DNA of 64,000 bases from Gordonia jacobaea (GCF_001186365.1 NZ_LDTZ01000014.1:578468-642467); one strand, 5' to 3'. Positions 38,000-48,138 are shown, counted from the stretch's first letter. Notes: generated by a model not told the origin, from the sequence alone. Translations and numbers: made by a program.

Positions 38000-39610
38000 T
38001 CAATCAGCCGTTGCGACAAGCGGTTCGAGCGTCAGGTCGCCGTGTTCCTTCTCGATGTACTGCAGTCGCCATTTGTCGCTGAACAGAGCGAGGATCGCGC
38101 CGTCGGTCCGCGTGAACACCTCGACGCCGCGCTGGCGGTTGAGTTCTGACGCGCTGTCGGCGTCGGTGCGTCGGGCGAGGCTGTACCCGAGCGGCTCGAT
38201 CACGGTGTCGACGTTGAACTCCGTCTTCATCCGTGCGGTGACCACCTCGAACTGCATCGGTCCGACGGCGGCCAGCACGGGAGACGCGTCTCCGCGGGTC
38301 TCGTTGCGCAACACCTGCACCACGCCCTCGCTGTCGAGCTGATCCATGGCCTTGCGGAACTGCTTGTACTTGTCCGCGGTGGTGACGCGGAGCGTCGAAA
38401 AGTGTTCTGGCGCAAAGGAAGGGATGGGCGGGTACTGGATGCGTGGGCCGTCGTAGAGGGTGTCGCCCGGTGCGAGTGCCGTCGCGTTGACGAGGCCGAC
38501 GACGTCGCCGGGGTAGGCGGTGTCGACCGTCGAGCGGTCGCGGCCGACGACGGTGTGAGCGTACTTGGTGGCGAACGGTTTTCCGGTCTGCGCGTGGGTG
38601 ACGACCATGCCGCGTTCGAATTCGCCGCTCACGATGCGCATGAAGGCCAACCGGTCGCGGTGGCTGGAGTCCATGCCTGCCTGGACCTTGAACACGACGG
38701 CGCTGAACGGATCGGTGACCTCGCGTTCGGTCCCGTCGATGCCGGTGCGACCCGACGGTGCGGGTGCGAGCTCGACGAGCGCGTCGAGCAATTGGCGGAC
38801 ACCGAAATTCAGCATCGCCGAGGCGAAGATCATCGGCGACGTCTGGCCTGCGAGGAAGAGTTCCTCGTCGTGATCCTGGCCCATCTCGGAGAGGAGTTCA
38901 CTCTCTTCGACGGCCGCGATCCAGGCGTCGCCCTCGCGCTCGAGAGCGGCGTCGGGGTCGAGCAGTTCTTCCGGCGCGATCTTGGCTCCACCGGCGGTGC
39001 GGGTGAAGTGGATGTACTCGCCGGTGCGGCGGTCGAGGAGCCCGCGGAAATCGCCCGCGATGCCGACGGGCAGGAACAGCGGGGTGGGGATCAAGCCTAT
39101 GCGTTCGCTGATCTCGTCGATGAGCTCCAACGGGGTGCGGCCGGGGCGGTCCCATTTGTTGATGACGGTGATGACCGGGATGCCTCGATGGCGACACACC
39201 TGGAACAGCTTGAGCGTCTGGGGCTCGAGCCCCTTGGCGGCGTCGATGAGCATGACTGCGGCGTCGACCGCGGTCAGCACTCGGTAGGTGTCCTCGGAGA
39301 AGTCGGCGTGACCGGGGGTGTCGACGAGGTTGATGACCGCGCCGGGGCCGTCGGTGCCCTCGAGGGCGTAGTTGAACTGCAGGGCGGTCGAGCTGACGGA
39401 GATTCCGCGAGCTTTCTCCATCTCCATCCAGTCCGACACCGTCGACTTGCGGCCGGCCTTGCCGTGGATGGCACCAGCCTCGCTGATCACGTGCGCGTGC
39501 AACGCCAGTGCCTCGGTCATCGTCGACTTACCCGCGTCAGGGTGGGAGATGATGGCGAAGGTACGTCGACGCTGGGCCTCGAGCCGCAGCTCACGCGCGT
39601 CAGAACTCAC
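38000..39610 (-). CDS. prfC: Peptide chain release factor 3 (GTPase)
   Basis: 536 residues, near the usual ~530. G1 SHPDAGKSTMTEAL, G2 region GISVSSTALQF, G3 DTPGHADFSEDT and G4 NKWDRPGR are all present, followed by domain II and the RF3-specific C-terminal domain (MQFEVVTARMKTEFNVD, LARRTDADSA). RF3 recycles RF1/RF2 from ribosomes after peptide release, using GTP. The start ATG 39610 lies about 70 nt downstream of the KAS III gene end on the same strand. Confidence 0.95.
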   Translation of the reverse strand: MSSDARELRLEAQRRRTFAIISHPDAGKSTMTEALALHAHVISEAGAIHGKAGRKSTVSDWMEMEKARGISVSSTALQFNYALEGTDGPGAVINLVDTPGHADFSEDTYRVLTAVDAAVMLIDAAKGLEPQTLKLFQVCRHRGIPVITVINKWDRPGRTPLELIDEISERIGLIPTPLFLPVGIAGDFRGLLDRRTGEYIHFTRTAGGAKIAPEELLDPDAALEREGDAWIAAVEESELLSEMGQDHDEELFLAGQTSPMIFASAMLNFGVRQLLDALVELAPAPSGRTGIDGTEREVTDPFSAVVFKVQAGMDSSHRDRLAFMRIVSGEFERGMVVTHAQTGKPFATKYAHTVVGRDRSTVDTAYPGDVVGLVNATALAPGDTLYDGPRIQYPPIPSFAPEHFSTLRVTTADKYKQFRKAMDQLDSEGVVQVLRNETRGDASPVLAAVGPMQFEVVTARMKTEFNVDTVIEPLGYSLARRTDADSASELNRQRGVEVFTRTDGAILALFSDKWRLQYIEKEHGDLTLEPLVATAD

Positions 39611-39680
39611 CAGACGAGGCTACTAGCCGGGCGAGCGTCGGAGCAAAACGCTCGACGCTGCCCGACGGTCAGGTCAGCCG

Positions 39681-40697
39681 CTACTCGAACGGGACCGGCG
39701 GCATCTTGACCACCTGTGCCGCGTAGCTGAGGCCCGCGCCGTAGCCGAGCAGCAGGGCGGTGTCGCCCGGCTTGGCCTTGCCGGTGGAGAGCAGATCTTC
39801 CATGGCCAGCGGGATCGACGCCGCCGACGTGTTGCCGGTGTACTCGATGTCGTTGGCCACGGGGGTGCCCTCGGGCAGATGCAGTGTCTTCGCGAGCAGA
39901 TCGTTGATGCGGGTGTTGGCCTGATGGGGGACGAAGACGTCGAGGTCTTCGGCGCCGATCTTCGCTGCGTCGAGCGCGCGCTGCGCCACCTTGCCCATTT
40001 CGAAAGCGGCCCAACGGAATACCGCGGTGCCCTGCAGGCGCACGTAGGGCCGCTGCACCCGGTCGCCGTCGAGGAAGGTCACCCAGTCGATGTCTTGACG
40101 AATCGCGTCGTATTGGCTGCCGTCGCTACCCCAGATCACGGGTCCGAGTTGCTGGTCCTCGGTGGGGCCGACGACGACGGCGCCGGCGCCGTCGCCGAAG
40201 ATGAAGCAGTTGGTGCGGTCGGTCATGTCGAGGGTCACGGACAACTGCTCGGCGCCGATGACGAGGACGTGCGTCGCGCTGCCGCCGCGCACCATGTCGG
40301 CGGCGAGTGCCATCCCATAACCGAATCCGGCGCAGCCGACGGTGACGTCGAACGCGGGGACACCGTTCGCGCCGAGTTCGGTGGCGACCTTCGTGGCGCC
40401 TGCAGGCGTCATGAGCAGATGGGTGTTGGTCGCGAGGATGACGGCGTCGATGTCGGAGCCGGAAAGCAGAGCATTGGCGATCGCCGTGCGCCCGGCCTTG
40501 ATGCCCATCTCCACGACGTCCTCGTCGCGGCGCGCGAAGCGTCGGGTTTTGATGCCGGTCCGCGTGTAGATCCACTCGTCGGAGGAATCGATGTGCTCGC
40601 AGATCTCGTCGTTGGTGACGACGCGCTCGGGGCGGTACGCACCGATGCCGAGCATGCCGATGTTGTTGACGCCCGATGTGTCCGCGATCTCTGCCAT
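39681..40697 (-). CDS. Beta-ketoacyl-ACP synthase III family protein, paralogue 1
   Basis: 338 residues, thiolase fold. The catalytic Cys122 sits in VGCAGFGYG, the His in [13 protein letters not shown] and the Asn in [11 protein letters not shown], so the Cys-His-Asn triad of FabH is complete. The [12 protein letters not shown] segment is also conserved. FabH-type enzymes condense an acyl-CoA starter with malonyl-ACP. Clear homology to the second copy at 43548-44618 (for example shared GIGAYRP.R.V.NDE.C...DSS) shows duplication. Between them lie a PadR regulator and an ABC-2 exporter. Whether this is the housekeeping FabH or a specialised enzyme cannot be told. Confidence 0.9.
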   Translation of the reverse strand: MAEIADTSGVNNIGMLGIGAYRPERVVTNDEICEHIDSSDEWIYTRTGIKTRRFARRDEDVVEMGIKAGRTAIANALLSGSDIDAVILATNTHLLMTPAGATKVATELGANGVPAFDVTVGCAGFGYGMALAADMVRGGSATHVLVIGAEQLSVTLDMTDRTNCFIFGDGAGAVVVGPTEDQQLGPVIWGSDGSQYDAIRQDIDWVTFLDGDRVQRPYVRLQGTAVFRWAAFEMGKVAQRALDAAKIGAEDLDVFVPHQANTRINDLLAKTLHLPEGTPVANDIEYTGNTSAASIPLAMEDLLSTGKAKPGDTALLLGYGAGLSYAAQVVKMPPVPFE

Positions 40698-40747
40698 GAT
40701 CTTCCTTCCGTTATGCGACCCGACATAGACCGTCTCACATCGCGGAG

Positions 40748-41449
40748 CTACTCGGAAGTACCGATGCGCGAGGAGGGGACATCGTGGCCGGGCTGACCTT
40801 CGAGAATGCGCCTGTAGTCAGTGCGGTCTGCGGTCATCTGGTGCCCGGGATCGTCGGGCGGTGGCGTCCAGTCGGCGTTCTCCAGGAACGACAGCTTCCC
40901 CTCGTGCACGTCGGCGATGACGTCGGTGAGCCAGTCCGCCTCGGCCTGCGCGAGACGCAACCACAGGCGAGCGCCCTCCATGGCATGTGGTGGAGCGTAG
41001 GGGTTGGCGCCGGGTTCGGTGTCCGCGCTGTATTCGCGTATGACCTCCCTCAGCGTCACCAAACGCTGCTGCAGCAGCGTCGTCGCATGGTCGTCGCCGA
41101 GGAGTGGCAGGAGATTGAACGCCGCTTGGAACGCGCTGCGGTCGAAGACGTCGACGCCGATCATCGCGCGCTCGATCATGCTGTGCAGCCTGGCCCGACC
41201 CGACTCCGTGATCTCGTAGACGCTGACCTCGCGCGAGCCGTCGGAGACCTCGCGGCGTGTGAGATCGCCTGAGTCGCTGAGCTTTCCGAGCGCGTGGTAG
41301 ATCGAGCCCGGATTCACGTTGGCCCACTTGTCGACCTGCCACGACAACAGTTCGCGGCGGATCTGATAGCCGTTGACCGGCCCCAAGATGCCGACGACGC
41401 CGAGCAGGAGTAGCGGCGTCGTCGGTGGGATGGGTGGCGTGGAAGCCAT
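40748..41449 (-). CDS. PadR-family transcriptional regulator
   Basis: 233 residues from ATG 41449 ([22 protein letters not shown]). The PadR winged helix is in residues ~12-95: [40 protein letters not shown] and [11 protein letters not shown], in parts. A C-terminal helical domain for dimerisation follows (residues 100-200). PadR proteins of this Vir-like subgroup often repress ABC-2 drug exporters transcribed divergently, which is the arrangement here: the ATPase gene starts 254 bp away with two palindromes between. Confidence 0.9.
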   Translation of the reverse strand: MASTPPIPPTTPLLLLGVVGILGPVNGYQIRRELLSWQVDKWANVNPGSIYHALGKLSDSGDLTRREVSDGSREVSVYEITESGRARLHSMIERAMIGVDVFDRSAFQAAFNLLPLLGDDHATTLLQQRLVTLREVIREYSADTEPGANPYAPPHAMEGARLWLRLAQAEADWLTDVIADVHEGKLSFLENADWTPPPDDPGHQMTADRTDYRRILEGQPGHDVPSSRIGTSE

Positions 41450-41610
41450 GACCTGACAGTAATGCGTCGAGAAAGATTTCGAATCGAGGGCAGGGGTTGT
41501 CCGCATTTCGATGAATCATCGACGCGTAGGTGATCAGTACACGCAGACAGTCACGACGACGCCGTCGGGTTTCAGGGGCCTTTCGACGACTACTTCTGCG
41601 ACGAAGTGAG

Positions 41611-41653
41611 CATCTAGTCAACTTTGACTAGATGGCTTATATTCAAATTTGAA
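41611..41653. promoter_or_regulatory. Two adjacent palindromes, likely PadR operator of the ABC exporter
   Basis: A perfect 11-bp inverted repeat, CATCTAGTCAA/TTGACTAGATG (41611-41634), is followed after 7 nt by the perfect palindrome TTCAAATTTGAA (41642-41653). A TATATT hexamer (41638-41643) overlaps both edges and may be the -10 element of the exporter promoter. Both palindromes are AT-rich against the surrounding GC-rich DNA. PadR proteins typically bind AT-rich palindromes over the promoter of the transporter they repress. Confidence 0.7.
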
Positions 41654-41703
41654 CACGATGCGTGAGCGGCTCACTCGACGTTCACACAGAGAGGGGACGA
41701 GCT

Positions 41704-42729
41704 GTGACACCGACGACGATCCAAGCGCGAGGTCTGGTGCAGACCTTCACGACGGGGCGAGGCAAGAACAAACGCGAGGTGCGGGCCGTCGACGGCGTCG
41801 ACCTCGATATTCACGAGGGTGAGGTGGTCGGATTTCTCGGCCCCAACGGAGCGGGGAAGACGACCACGCTGCGCATGTTGACGACGTTGCTGCGGCCAAC
41901 CGCCGGAACCGCGACCGTCAACGGATACGACGTCGTGCGCGAGTCGGTGATGGTCCGTCGCAGCATCGGCTACGTGTCACAGGCGGGTGGAACGTTCAGC
42001 CAGGCCAGAGCGGGCGACGAGGTGGTCGACCACGGGATGCTCTACGGACTCTCACACGCCGACGCCACTCGACGCGGGCACGAACTGTTCTCCCGACTGC
42101 AACTCGACGGACTGTGGGAACGGCAGCCCAAGAACATGTCGGGCGGTCAGAAACGACGCCTCGACATCGCGATGGGCCTGATCCACGATCCCTCGCTGGT
42201 CTTCCTCGACGAACCGACCACCGGCCTCGACCCGCAGGCGAGAGCGAACCTCTGGGACCACATCAGCAGGCTGCGCTCCGAGCGTGGCGCCACGGTCTTC
42301 CTCACCACGCACTACCTCGACGAGGCCGACGAACTCTCCGACCGCATCCTCATCATCGACAACGGCAAGATCGTCGCGGCCGACACCGCGCAGAACCTCA
42401 AAGATCAGGTGTCGGGCGACCTCGTCGACCTCGAGGTCCACATGGCAGCCGAGGTCGACATCGCCGCGGATCGTCTACGACGCATCGCCAACTCCGTCGA
42501 GACCGATGGCCGCCACGTGCGCGGACGTGTGCGGCACGCGGGACGCGAGATACCGGGACTGCTCCGCGAACTCGACGCCTCGGGCATCGCGCTCGACAGC
42601 ATCGAGGTGCTGCGACCCACCCTCGACGACGTCTTCCTCACGATGACCGGGCGTTCGCTGCGCGACGCGCAAAGCGGGACCGAAAACGCCGCACTCGAAG
42701 AACTCGACAACGAAGGAGCCATCCGATGA
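41704..42729 (+). CDS. ABC transporter ATP-binding protein, daunorubicin-resistance (DrrA) type
   Basis: 341 residues from GTG 41704, preceded by GAGAGGGG. Walker A GPNGAGKTTTLRML, the Q-loop in SQAGGTFSQ, signature MSGGQKRRLDIAMGL, Walker B LVFLDEPTTGLDPQ and the H-loop TTHYLDEAD are present. The C-terminal ~100 residues contain the DrrA-specific domain ending PTLDDVFLTMTGRSLRD. It energises the membrane partner encoded next, which overlaps its stop by 4 nt. DrrAB-type systems export hydrophobic compounds such as anthracyclines, and in mycobacteria phthiocerol lipids. Confidence 0.93.
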   Translation: MTPTTIQARGLVQTFTTGRGKNKREVRAVDGVDLDIHEGEVVGFLGPNGAGKTTTLRMLTTLLRPTAGTATVNGYDVVRESVMVRRSIGYVSQAGGTFSQARAGDEVVDHGMLYGLSHADATRRGHELFSRLQLDGLWERQPKNMSGGQKRRLDIAMGLIHDPSLVFLDEPTTGLDPQARANLWDHISRLRSERGATVFLTTHYLDEADELSDRILIIDNGKIVAADTAQNLKDQVSGDLVDLEVHMAAEVDIAADRLRRIANSVETDGRHVRGRVRHAGREIPGLLRELDASGIALDSIEVLRPTLDDVFLTMTGRSLRDAQSGTENAALEELDNEGAIR

Positions 42730-43487
42730 ACTTCCTCCGCGACTCCACCATCGTGTTCCGTCGACAGATCCGGATGAATCTGCGCAACCCGGCCTGGGTG
42801 CTGATCGGGGTGCTGCAACCCGTGCTCTATCTGGTGCTCTTCGGCCCGCTGCTCAAACCGATCGTCGACCAATTTCCCGGCGGCGCCGACAACGCCTACA
42901 CGTTCCTGGTGCCGGGACTTCTCGTGCAACTCGGGTTCTTCGGCGCGATGTTCGCCGGGTTCAGTCTGATCGGCGAGTGGCGCGAAGGCGTCGTCGAGGC
43001 CGAACGCGTGACGCCCGCGAGCCGCTCCGCACTGCTGACCGGTCGGCTCATGCGCGACGTGCTGCAGTTGTTCGTCCAGGCGCTGATCCTGGTGTTCCTC
43101 GGCTACGCCATGGGCATGCGTGGATCCGTCAGCGGCGCGATCGTCGGCATCGCCATCACGCTGCTGATCGGCGCAGCGTGCGCCGCGGCGTCGAATGCGC
43201 TTGCCCTGACCGCCAAGAGTGAAGACGTCATGGCGCCGGTCATCAACATGGTGATGATGCCGGTGCTGTTGCTGTCGGGAATCCTGCTGCCGATGACGCT
43301 CGGACCGATGTGGCTGCAACGGGCCAGCGACTTCATGCCGTTCCGCTGGATCGTCGACGCCGTCCGCAGCAGCTTCGTCGGAGGCGTCGCGACATCGACG
43401 GTCGCGTGGGGTCTGCTCACCGCCATCGCGCTCGCGTTTCTCGGAACATGGTGGGGCACAGCGGTCTTCCGCAAGGAAAACGCGTAG
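42726..43487 (+). CDS. ABC-2 type transporter permease (DrrB-like)
   Basis: 253 residues with six hydrophobic segments, starting MNFLRDSTIVFRRQIRMNLRNPAWV, typical of ABC-2 permeases. The ERVTPASRSALLTGRL loop and the LSGILLPMTLGPMWLQ segment correspond to conserved DrrB regions. It overlaps the ATPase stop by 4 nt (ATGA), so a single transporter is encoded. The gene is convergent with the second KAS III gene, with a duplicated KAS III tail in the gap. Confidence 0.9.
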   Translation: MNFLRDSTIVFRRQIRMNLRNPAWVLIGVLQPVLYLVLFGPLLKPIVDQFPGGADNAYTFLVPGLLVQLGFFGAMFAGFSLIGEWREGVVEAERVTPASRSALLTGRLMRDVLQLFVQALILVFLGYAMGMRGSVSGAIVGIAITLLIGAACAAASNALALTAKSEDVMAPVINMVMMPVLLLSGILLPMTLGPMWLQRASDFMPFRWIVDAVRSSFVGGVATSTVAWGLLTAIALAFLGTWWGTAVFRKENA

Positions 43488-43492
43488 CGGTT

Positions 43493-43546
43493 CTAACCCA
43501 GGTCGTCGAAGCTGCTCACCTTGGGTGCCGGGGGAAGCGTCACGGT
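43493..43546 (-). pseudogene. Duplicated 3' tail of a KAS III gene (17 codons plus stop)
   Basis: This 54-nt segment reads TVTLPPAPKVSSFDDLG then stop on the minus strand. It lies one nucleotide after the stop of the adjacent KAS III gene, whose own last 17 codons end VTLPPAPKVSSFDDLG. The two copies differ at seven bases; five are synonymous third positions and two fall in the first codon. This pattern indicates the extra tail comes from a related functional KAS III gene rather than from simple recent tandem duplication. Confidence 0.8.
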
Positions 43547-43547
43547 G

Positions 43548-44618
43548 CTACCCGAGGTCGTCGAAGCTGCTCACCTTCGGCGCCGGGGGCAGCGTCACGA
43601 CGGCCCCGGCGTAGGAGAGGCCAGCGCCGAACCCGAGCAGCAGCGCGGTCTGTCCGCCCTTGGCCTTGCCGGTGGCCAGCATCTCTTCCATCGCGAGCGG
43701 GATCGACGCCGCCGACGTGTTGCCGGTGTTCTCGATGTCGTTGGCCATCGGTAGGTCGTCGGGGAAGCCCAGGTTCTTCTTCATCAAGTCGTTGATCCGG
43801 GCGTTCGCCTGGTGGGGGACGAACACCTCGATGTCGTCGAGTCCGATGCCGGACCTCTCGATCACCGACGACAACGCCTTGGGCAGTGTGATTGCCGCCC
43901 AGCGGAATACGCGCGAACCCTCCATGGTGACCACCATGCGGCCGACAGGCTCGGTCTCCGGATCCTTGTGCTGGTATTCCTGAGCGCGATCCATGTACTC
44001 GGGGATGTCGTAGTTCTGGCCGATCGCCTCGGCGTTCTCGCCGTCAGAACCCCAGACGGTCGGGGAGATCCCGTTCTCGTCGCTCGGTCCGACGACGACC
44101 GCACCGGCGCCGTCGCCGAAGATGAAGGCGGTGTTGCGGTCGGTGGGCTCCATGACGACCGACATCGTCTCGACGCCGACGACAAGTACGTACTCGGCCG
44201 AGCCCGCGCGCACGGTGTCGGCCGCGACGCCCAGGGCGTACCCGAAGCCGCCGCATCCCGCGGCGATGTCGTAGGCGGGAATCCCGTTGAGGCCGATGTC
44301 GTATGCCACGATCGGGCCGCCGTGCGGAATCTTGGTCTTCCAGCTGTTGGTGGCCAGGATCAGCGCACCGATCTTGTCCTTGTCGATCCCGGAGTTTTCG
44401 ATGGCCCGCTCGGCTGCGGCGGCGGCCATCGACCGTGCCGACTCGTCGCCGCTGATCCACCGGCGATTACGGATGCCGCTGCGTTCGAAGATCCACTGAT
44501 CCGAACTGTCGAGAACCTCGCACACCTCATCGTTGCTGACCAGGCGTTTTGGTCGGTACGCGCCGATGCCCAACATCGCTACGTTCTGATGGCCTGTGTT
44601 GGCGGCGATGACGGTCAC
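43548..44618 (-). CDS. Beta-ketoacyl-ACP synthase III family protein, paralogue 2
   Basis: 356 residues. Cys122 in AAGCGGFGYALG, His in VPHQANARINDLM and Asn in [11 protein letters not shown] complete the FabH triad. Relative to paralogue 1 it has an insert of about 14 residues after GSDGENAEAIGQ (EYMDRAQEYQHKDPET) and an extended C terminus VSSFDDLG. The insert lies near the acyl-binding region, suggesting another substrate range; that is inference. Its promoter lies in the 113 bp before the SLC13-type pseudogene. A second copy of its tail follows the stop. Confidence 0.9.
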   Translation of the reverse strand: MTVIAANTGHQNVAMLGIGAYRPKRLVSNDEVCEVLDSSDQWIFERSGIRNRRWISGDESARSMAAAAAERAIENSGIDKDKIGALILATNSWKTKIPHGGPIVAYDIGLNGIPAYDIAAGCGGFGYALGVAADTVRAGSAEYVLVVGVETMSVVMEPTDRNTAFIFGDGAGAVVVGPSDENGISPTVWGSDGENAEAIGQNYDIPEYMDRAQEYQHKDPETEPVGRMVVTMEGSRVFRWAAITLPKALSSVIERSGIGLDDIEVFVPHQANARINDLMKKNLGFPDDLPMANDIENTGNTSAASIPLAMEEMLATGKAKGGQTALLLGFGAGLSYAGAVVTLPPAPKVSSFDDLG

Positions 44619-44731
44619 GCGTACTTCCCTTCGACAAACGGATCACGCAGCGGATAGCCCTGCGCCCGAAAAGAGTGTAGGCCCCGCCACATCCGGTGAC
44701 GAACAAGGCCGCTTCTCACGGCGCCTGCTCG

Positions 44732-46565
44732 TCAGCCGTTGATCGGCCAGAACACCGGGACCAGGGTCACGGTGACGACCAACCAGCAGACCATCAGGAC
44801 GATCCCCAGCCGCCAATAGTCGCCGAAGCGGTATCCGCCCGGATTCATCACGATCATGTTGGCGGGAGTGGCGATAGGCGTCAGCAGGGAAGCGGCGGCA
44901 GCGACGCAGACCACCATGAGCACCGTTCGGGCGTCGACACCGACGTCGGCCGCGGCGACGAGCGCGATCGGTATGACGATCAGCGCGGTGGCGACGTTGG
45001 AGATGAACTGCCCGAGTACGGCGGTCAGCACGAACAGCATGGCCAGCAGCAGATACGCACTGTGTCCGGACACCAGGTCGACGATGGGTCGTGCGATCAA
45101 TTCGGCACCGCCACTGCTCGTGATCGCCGCCGACATCGGGATCAGCGCGGCGATCAGGACGAGCGTCGCCCAGGGAACGGCACGGTATGCCTGCTCGCTC
45201 GACAGCACGCGGAACAGCACCATCGCACCCGCTCCGAGCAGACCCGCGACCACCGGCGGCACGGCCCCACTGGCCAGCAGCGCGATCGTCACCACCAGGA
45301 TGACTGCCGCACGTGGAGCGCTTCGCCCGAGCGGAACCGTCTGCCGCCGAACGGTTTCCGACGATGCGACCACCAGAACGTCCTTGTCGTCGGCGAGAGC
45401 GTCGAGCGCGCCCCACGGGCCGTACACCAGTAGTGCGTCGCCTTCCTGCAGCGTCGACGCACGTGACGAGACGTCGTCGTTCTGCCTGCGCACCGACAAC
45501 ACGAGCAGCCCGTCTTCTGCGCGCACCATCCCGCCGAACGCCGGCCGCCCGATCCACGACGAGCGCGGTGGGATCACCAACTCACAGATTCCGTTGTCGC
45601 GGTTGATGAGACTGTCGCGCTGGCCGCTCATGCGCCTGCCGATGGTGTCCTCGACGGTGAGGTCGGTGTCCCGTGCGAGCGTCTCGACGGCGGTGCCCAC
45701 ACCGGAGACGACGAGTATGTCCGACGGTTCGAGCTTATGCGTCGAACTGAGTACGCGGCCACGTTCGGACTGTGCGGCGACCGTGTCGATCGCGTCGTCT
45801 GTGATGGCCGCGCGGACGGTCTTCCCGACGAGCGTCGACGCCGCTTTGACGTGCAGGCGAAAGGTGCGCACGCCGGTCGTCGCCAATCCCGACAATTCGT
45901 AATGCTCGACGACGTCGCGCTGATATCTGCTGAAATCCTCTGGCAGCGACTGTGATTCGCGACGCGGGATCAGCCGGTCGCCGACAAGCGCGATGACGAC
46001 CAGTGTCACCACGACCAGGGGGACACCGATGAGGGAGAAGCCGAAGTAGCCGATCGAGGAACCGGTTTGCTCGGTGGCGGCTTCGTCGATGATGACGTTG
46101 ACCGGACTGCCGCTCAGCGTGAGCAGTGAACCGGCGCTCGCGGCGAACGCGAGAGGGAGCAGTACGCGCGACGGTGACAGATGCCCGCCGCGCAACGGCG
46201 ACACTGACCGGGACCAACGCCGCCGCCGCACCGTTGATCGTGATGAGTGGGCTCAACGCCGCGGCGAGAACCATGATGGCGGCAACCACCCTGGTGCGTG
46301 TGCGACCTGCGACGCGCGCCAGCACGCTGCCCAGCCATGCGGTGATTCCCGACGCCTCGAGTCCCTCGCTGACCACGAACAGGGCCGCGATGAAGGCGAT
46401 GACGCTCTGACCGAGACCCGAGGTCAGTTCGTCGAACTGCACGAGTCCGAGGAAGTAGAGCGCCAGCGCCGACCCGATGGCGACGAGTCCGACCGGCAGC
46501 TTGTTGATGATGAACAACACGACCGTGACGCCGAGGACAATGAGGCTCAGGGCGGCGTCCGACAT
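44732..46565 (-). pseudogene. SLC13/DASS-type permease with TrkA-C domains, frameshifted
   Basis: The N-terminal part reads from ATG 46565 (MSDAALSLIVLGVTVVLFI) to about 46184 in one frame, through NGAAAALVPVSVAVARR. The remaining ~480 residues continue in another frame from HLSPSRVLLPLAFAASAG to the stop at 44732. Removing one base in the GGCGGG run near 46184-46190 restores a single protein of about 610 residues. The whole resembles SLC13 permeases with two central TrkA-C domains (about 200-370) between two membrane halves. Such proteins import dicarboxylates, sulfate or similar anions. A true mutation and a sequencing error cannot be told apart here. Confidence 0.8.
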
Positions 46566-46658
46566 TTGACCATCGTTGCACCGAGAGTGCACTCATGCTG
46601 CGGTGTCGGGCAGTGCGTGCCGCTTCTCAGTCAGTGGCGGCGTCGTCGAATCGCGGTA

Positions 46659-47225
46659 TCACCAGGTGTGGACGACGTTCTGCGCTGCCTCGAGACCCGA
46701 GGAGATCAGCGCCTCGGTGGCGTCGGCGCCGTGCTGGATGAGTAGTTCGACGTCGTCGCGTGCGGACGACGGAAAGGGTTTGAGCACGAAGTCGGCGGGA
46801 TCCTGGCGGCCGGGCGGACGACCGATGCCCAGTCGGACGCGGTAGTAGTCACGCGATCCGAGTGCCTGGCTGATCGAGCGCAGCCCGTTGTGGCCGCCCT
46901 CGCCGCCGCCGAGTTTCAGGCGTACGGCACCGAAGTCGATGTCGAGTTCGTCGTGCAGTGCGATCAGATCCGACGGGCCGATCGAGTAGAACTTCGCGAG
47001 TGGGCCGATCTCGCGGCCGGTGGTGTTCATGTACGTGCGTGCACGTGCCACCAACACCGACTGGCCGGCGAGCGTGATGGGTGCCACCATTGCGCCGGAG
47101 CGCTTGTGCACCTTCCATCGCTCGCCGGCCGTCGTGACGAGATGGTCTGCGACCATCGCGCCGATGTTGTGACGCGTCCGCTCATACTTGGAACCGGGAT
47201 TACCGAGTCCGACAACAAGTTTCAT
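46659..47225 (-). CDS. pth: Peptidyl-tRNA hydrolase
   Basis: 188 residues. The N terminus [22 protein letters not shown] contains Asn9 and the catalytic His19; [29 protein letters not shown] (in parts) holds Asp and the substrate-binding Asn, and RLGIGRPPG is conserved. It releases peptides from peptidyl-tRNA that drops off ribosomes. It lies 50 nt after rplY on the same strand, the usual rplY-pth pair (Rv1015c-Rv1014c). Confidence 0.95.
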   Translation of the reverse strand: MKLVVGLGNPGSKYERTRHNIGAMVADHLVTTAGERWKVHKRSGAMVAPITLAGQSVLVARARTYMNTTGREIGPLAKFYSIGPSDLIALHDELDIDFGAVRLKLGGGEGGHNGLRSISQALGSRDYYRVRLGIGRPPGRQDPADFVLKPFPSSARDDVELLIQHGADATEALISSGLEAAQNVVHTW

Positions 47226-47275
47226 GATTCCTGTGTCATCAGTAGGTGCGGAGCGTCGGAGGAGGTGACGCCGAA

Positions 47276-47902
47276 TTACTCGGCCTCGGCCTCAGCGGCG
47301 GCAGCGTCGGCGTCGGCCTGCTCCGCGTCGGTCTCTTCCTCGAGCTCTGCGGCGGTGGTCGCCTCGTTGACTGCGACGATGAGGGTCTCCGGGTCGGTGA
47401 TGAGCTCGACGCCCTCGGGGAGGACCAGGTCCGACGCATGGACCGACGTGCCGACTTCCTTGCCCTCGACGTCGACGACGATCTGCTCGGGGATCGACAG
47501 TGCGTCGGCCTCGATCTCGACGGTGTTGGCGTCCTGGGTGACCAGGGTGCCGGGAGCGGCGTCGCCCTCGACGACGATGGTGACCTCGACGGTGACCTTC
47601 TCGCCGCGCTTGATGACGAGCAGGTCGACGTGCTCGATGTAGTTGCGGATCGGGTGGATGTCGATCTGCTTGGTCAGCGCGAGCTGGCTGGTTCCCTCGA
47701 TGTCGAGGTCGAGGACGGCGTTGGTGCCGTTGTTACGCAGGATGGTGGCGAAATCGCGAGCCGGGAGGTTGAGGTGCTGCGGGTCGGTGCCGTGGCCGTA
47801 CAGCACGGCGGGCACGTTGCCTGCGCGACGAGCGCGTCGAGCGGCGCCCTTGCCCTTTTCGGTGCGGGTGGTGACTGCCAGTGCGTTTGCCTGGGTTGCC
47901 AT
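47276..47902 (-). CDS. rplY: 50S ribosomal protein L25/general stress protein Ctc
   Basis: 208 residues from ATG 47902, with an AAGGAGAG ribosome-binding site. The N-terminal L25 domain ([33 protein letters not shown]) binds 5S rRNA; the TL5/Ctc domain follows. The last ~30 residues are almost only A, E and D, the acidic tail common in actinobacterial L25. A longer in-frame start at 48064 lacks family sequence. It is co-oriented with pth downstream. Confidence 0.95.
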   Translation of the reverse strand: MATQANALAVTTRTEKGKGAARRARRAGNVPAVLYGHGTDPQHLNLPARDFATILRNNGTNAVLDLDIEGTSQLALTKQIDIHPIRNYIEHVDLLVIKRGEKVTVEVTIVVEGDAAPGTLVTQDANTVEIEADALSIPEQIVVDVEGKEVGTSVHASDLVLPEGVELITDPETLIVAVNEATTAAELEEETDAEQADADAAAAEAEAE

Positions 47903-48138
47903 GTGACTCTCCTTGGTGGTTCGGCCGCGTCGGTGCGTGCAGCCGGGTGGTCGGTGCTCGGCGTTCCGTAGCGGTTCCGCAGGCCGACAATCCACGACCA
48001 CCTGCGGAAACTCGAGTCCGCAAGGAGATGTGCGATGGTCGCGCCGATTACGGTGACTGCTCACCCTCGCCGAGACAACCCGTCAAGGATAGACGACGAC
48101 CAGCGGTGAAGTCACATCGCGCACCGTACGGTGACACC

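Noticed and set aside
38402..39709. 435-residue plus-strand ORF opposite prfC
   Set aside because: Shadow with no recognisable motif; all RF3 GTPase motifs are on the minus strand.
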